Shown piece after piece: positions 63,025 to 64,000 of a DNA stretch of 64,000 nt (within the stretch, counting starts at the first letter, position 1; each line of letters begins with the position of its first letter). The notes under the pieces were generated by a model. The model was not told the origin of the DNA. It did no database searches and saw nothing but the letters and a program-made list of their open reading frames with translations. A program made the translations under genes and the position numbers. Origin of the DNA: Cryptomeria japonica (taxonomy: Eukaryota > Streptophyta > Pinopsida > Cupressales > Cupressaceae). The stretch lies in contig NC_081412.1 of the NCBI RefSeq assembly GCF_030272615.1, forward strand, positions 672,895,823-672,959,822, given 5' to 3'.

Positions 63025-64000
63025 CTCACAAACGGCTTGGATTTGTTGCAAAACTTTTTTTATGCAGGTTTGGAAGACTATTTTTGGAGCAAATTAGCAA
63101 ATTTTTTGGATTTTCTTACATTTCTAGAAATCTCTTGAAATTTTATAGGTGGTTTTTTTTTATGATGAATCAGATCTTTTAATTGGTCAACAAAACACAT
63201 TGTTGAAGGCCACTATTTCACAAAGTCTTTTGGATCTAAAATTTACCTAGCTTGTGTGCTTGCAGGAAGGGGTGATCATTTAAAACAATCCAAACTACTA
63301 ACAAATCTTTGTTGTAGGACCTTGACAAGGATTTTCTCTTTATTATGTGCCTTGTTTTCATATATTATCAAACACTTCAATTGGTGCACTAAAATTGAAC
63401 CAGTTTCCTTTGTGTCTTGGGTAATAGACTCTTTTTGTTTCATCTTTAGAGGGCCTATCTCCCCGTGTGGTCATTAGGACTACTAGTGAGGAGAGAACAA
63501 CCCAAGTGGTAGTGAGGAAAACCCACCTCTTACTACTATAAACAACTGTATTCATGGTGAAAACTATGGATAACATGTGTTGATTAGTTCATACCGACAC
63601 TATGTCTCCCCATAAACCCATTTGATCAAACTGATTTGATCATTTGTAGGGCGTAATCCCTACCGGCTGGGAGCCTTCTGTATTTACAGAGCTGAAAGTG
63701 CCGCATGTATGGCCACACGAGTGGATGCCCTTACTAGCACCTTTTTGTTTTAGAAGCCAAAATCCTTCTAGTTGCTGGGGTAGGAGGTCAGACCTCTGGT
63801 AGTGGCCCACACACATACAGCTCTTAGTAGAGATACAAAGTTCACCACAGGGAGTTTTCATGGGGACTAATGCTTGGCTGCCCCGAGAAGTGAGTGCCGA
63901 GGGTGGAGCCAGTGGGGTCAAGCATCTAAGTATCCATTCTTAATAGTGTAGCCTCAGGGGAAACTCCATGTGGGATCAACAACTATTGTCCTAGCCAGCC
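63025..64000 (+). other. Gypsy-3 leader, continued to the right edge
   Basis: No gene. 63025-63180 is the rest of the third 304-bp unit (shortened). 63200-64000 matches the Gypsy-1 leader (18340-19110), for example CACTATTTCACAAAGTCTTT, GTGTGCTTGCAGG, CTCTTAGTAGAGATA and GGGTCAAGCATCTAAGTAT. Short open frames here are not conserved in Gypsy-1. Confidence 0.75.

Larger units (their letters stand above)
53559..64000 (+). mobile_element. Gypsy-3: LTR and leader of a gypsy element, hosting Gypsy-N
   Basis: LTR 53559-54351, a primer-site-like TTTTGGAAAGCCCCATGGG, and leader sequence interrupted at 55123 by Gypsy-N and resumed at 63025 to the right edge. The leader after 63180 matches that of Gypsy-1 (18330-19110). 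Coding regions lie beyond the window. Confidence 0.82.

Noticed and set aside
1-64000. tRNA, rRNA or intact host protein genes
   Set aside because: I saw no cloverleaf with A/B boxes, no rRNA words and no frame free of retroelement or PMD similarity that looked like a host gene. A covariance-model search could still find something short that I missed.

Overview
The window looks like intergenic DNA of a large plant nuclear genome. It is AT-rich and almost wholly built of nested, decayed retrotransposons, with no intact host gene, tRNA or rRNA gene. The families present (Ty1/copia with a Met-tRNA-type primer site, Ty3/gypsy with gag/protease of the plant type, a plant L1-like LINE with a C-terminal RNase H, and a plant mobile domain gene) are seed-plant families. 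A gymnosperm such as a conifer is my guess from the density and age of the elements, but the sequence does not prove it. Element names used here (Copia-A to Copia-H, Gypsy-1 to -3, Gypsy-N, LTR-X) are local labels only.

Layout, left to right. 1-432 (-): open frame of a coiled-coil protein running off the left edge, with 27-bp tandem repeats. 587-3346 (-): 5'-truncated LINE fused in frame to Copia-A (3341-7970, -; 5' LTR 6505-7970). 7976-13858 (+): Copia-E, a copia-like element with gag zinc knuckles, no protease/integrase/RT, and a roughly 1090-codon accessory frame in their place, ending in a 3' LTR. 13859-16568 (+): 3' half of Copia-C. 16569-17020 (-): scrap of Copia-F. 17021-21305 (+): Gypsy-1 (LTR, long leader, gag/protease remnant). 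21306-25735 (-): 3' half of Copia-G, split by a solo gypsy LTR (24516-25304). 25736-29068 (-): 3' half of Copia-H, which has the best preserved RT. 29069 to about 44786 (+): Gypsy-2 coding part, split by LTR-X (29508-34256) and by the full-length Copia-B (35121-42832); its 3' side continues into an antisense plant-mobile-domain pseudogene (46560-49192, -). 49472-53558 (+): Copia-D 5' half. 53559-64000 (+): Gypsy-3, holding the near-complete non-autonomous Gypsy-N (55124-63024, -).

Target-site duplications seen directly: CTCAC around Gypsy-N, GAATC around LTR-X, CCATC around Copia-B, and CCTGC/CCTAC around the solo LTR. With interrupted reading frames they give an insertion order on the right side: Gypsy-2/PMD region, then Copia-D into it, then Gypsy-3 into Copia-D, then Gypsy-N into Gypsy-3.

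Nothing here is an operating multi-gene system. The items most worth a second look are the gag-plus-accessory-ORF element (Copia-E), a seven-unit GC-rich hairpin array (32773-33009), hairpin arrays in two gypsy LTR families, the in-frame copia-LINE chimera, the protease-duplicating 134-bp tandem repeat in Copia-B, and the antisense PMD gene beside a gypsy integrase tail. All alignments were made by eye; no database search was possible.
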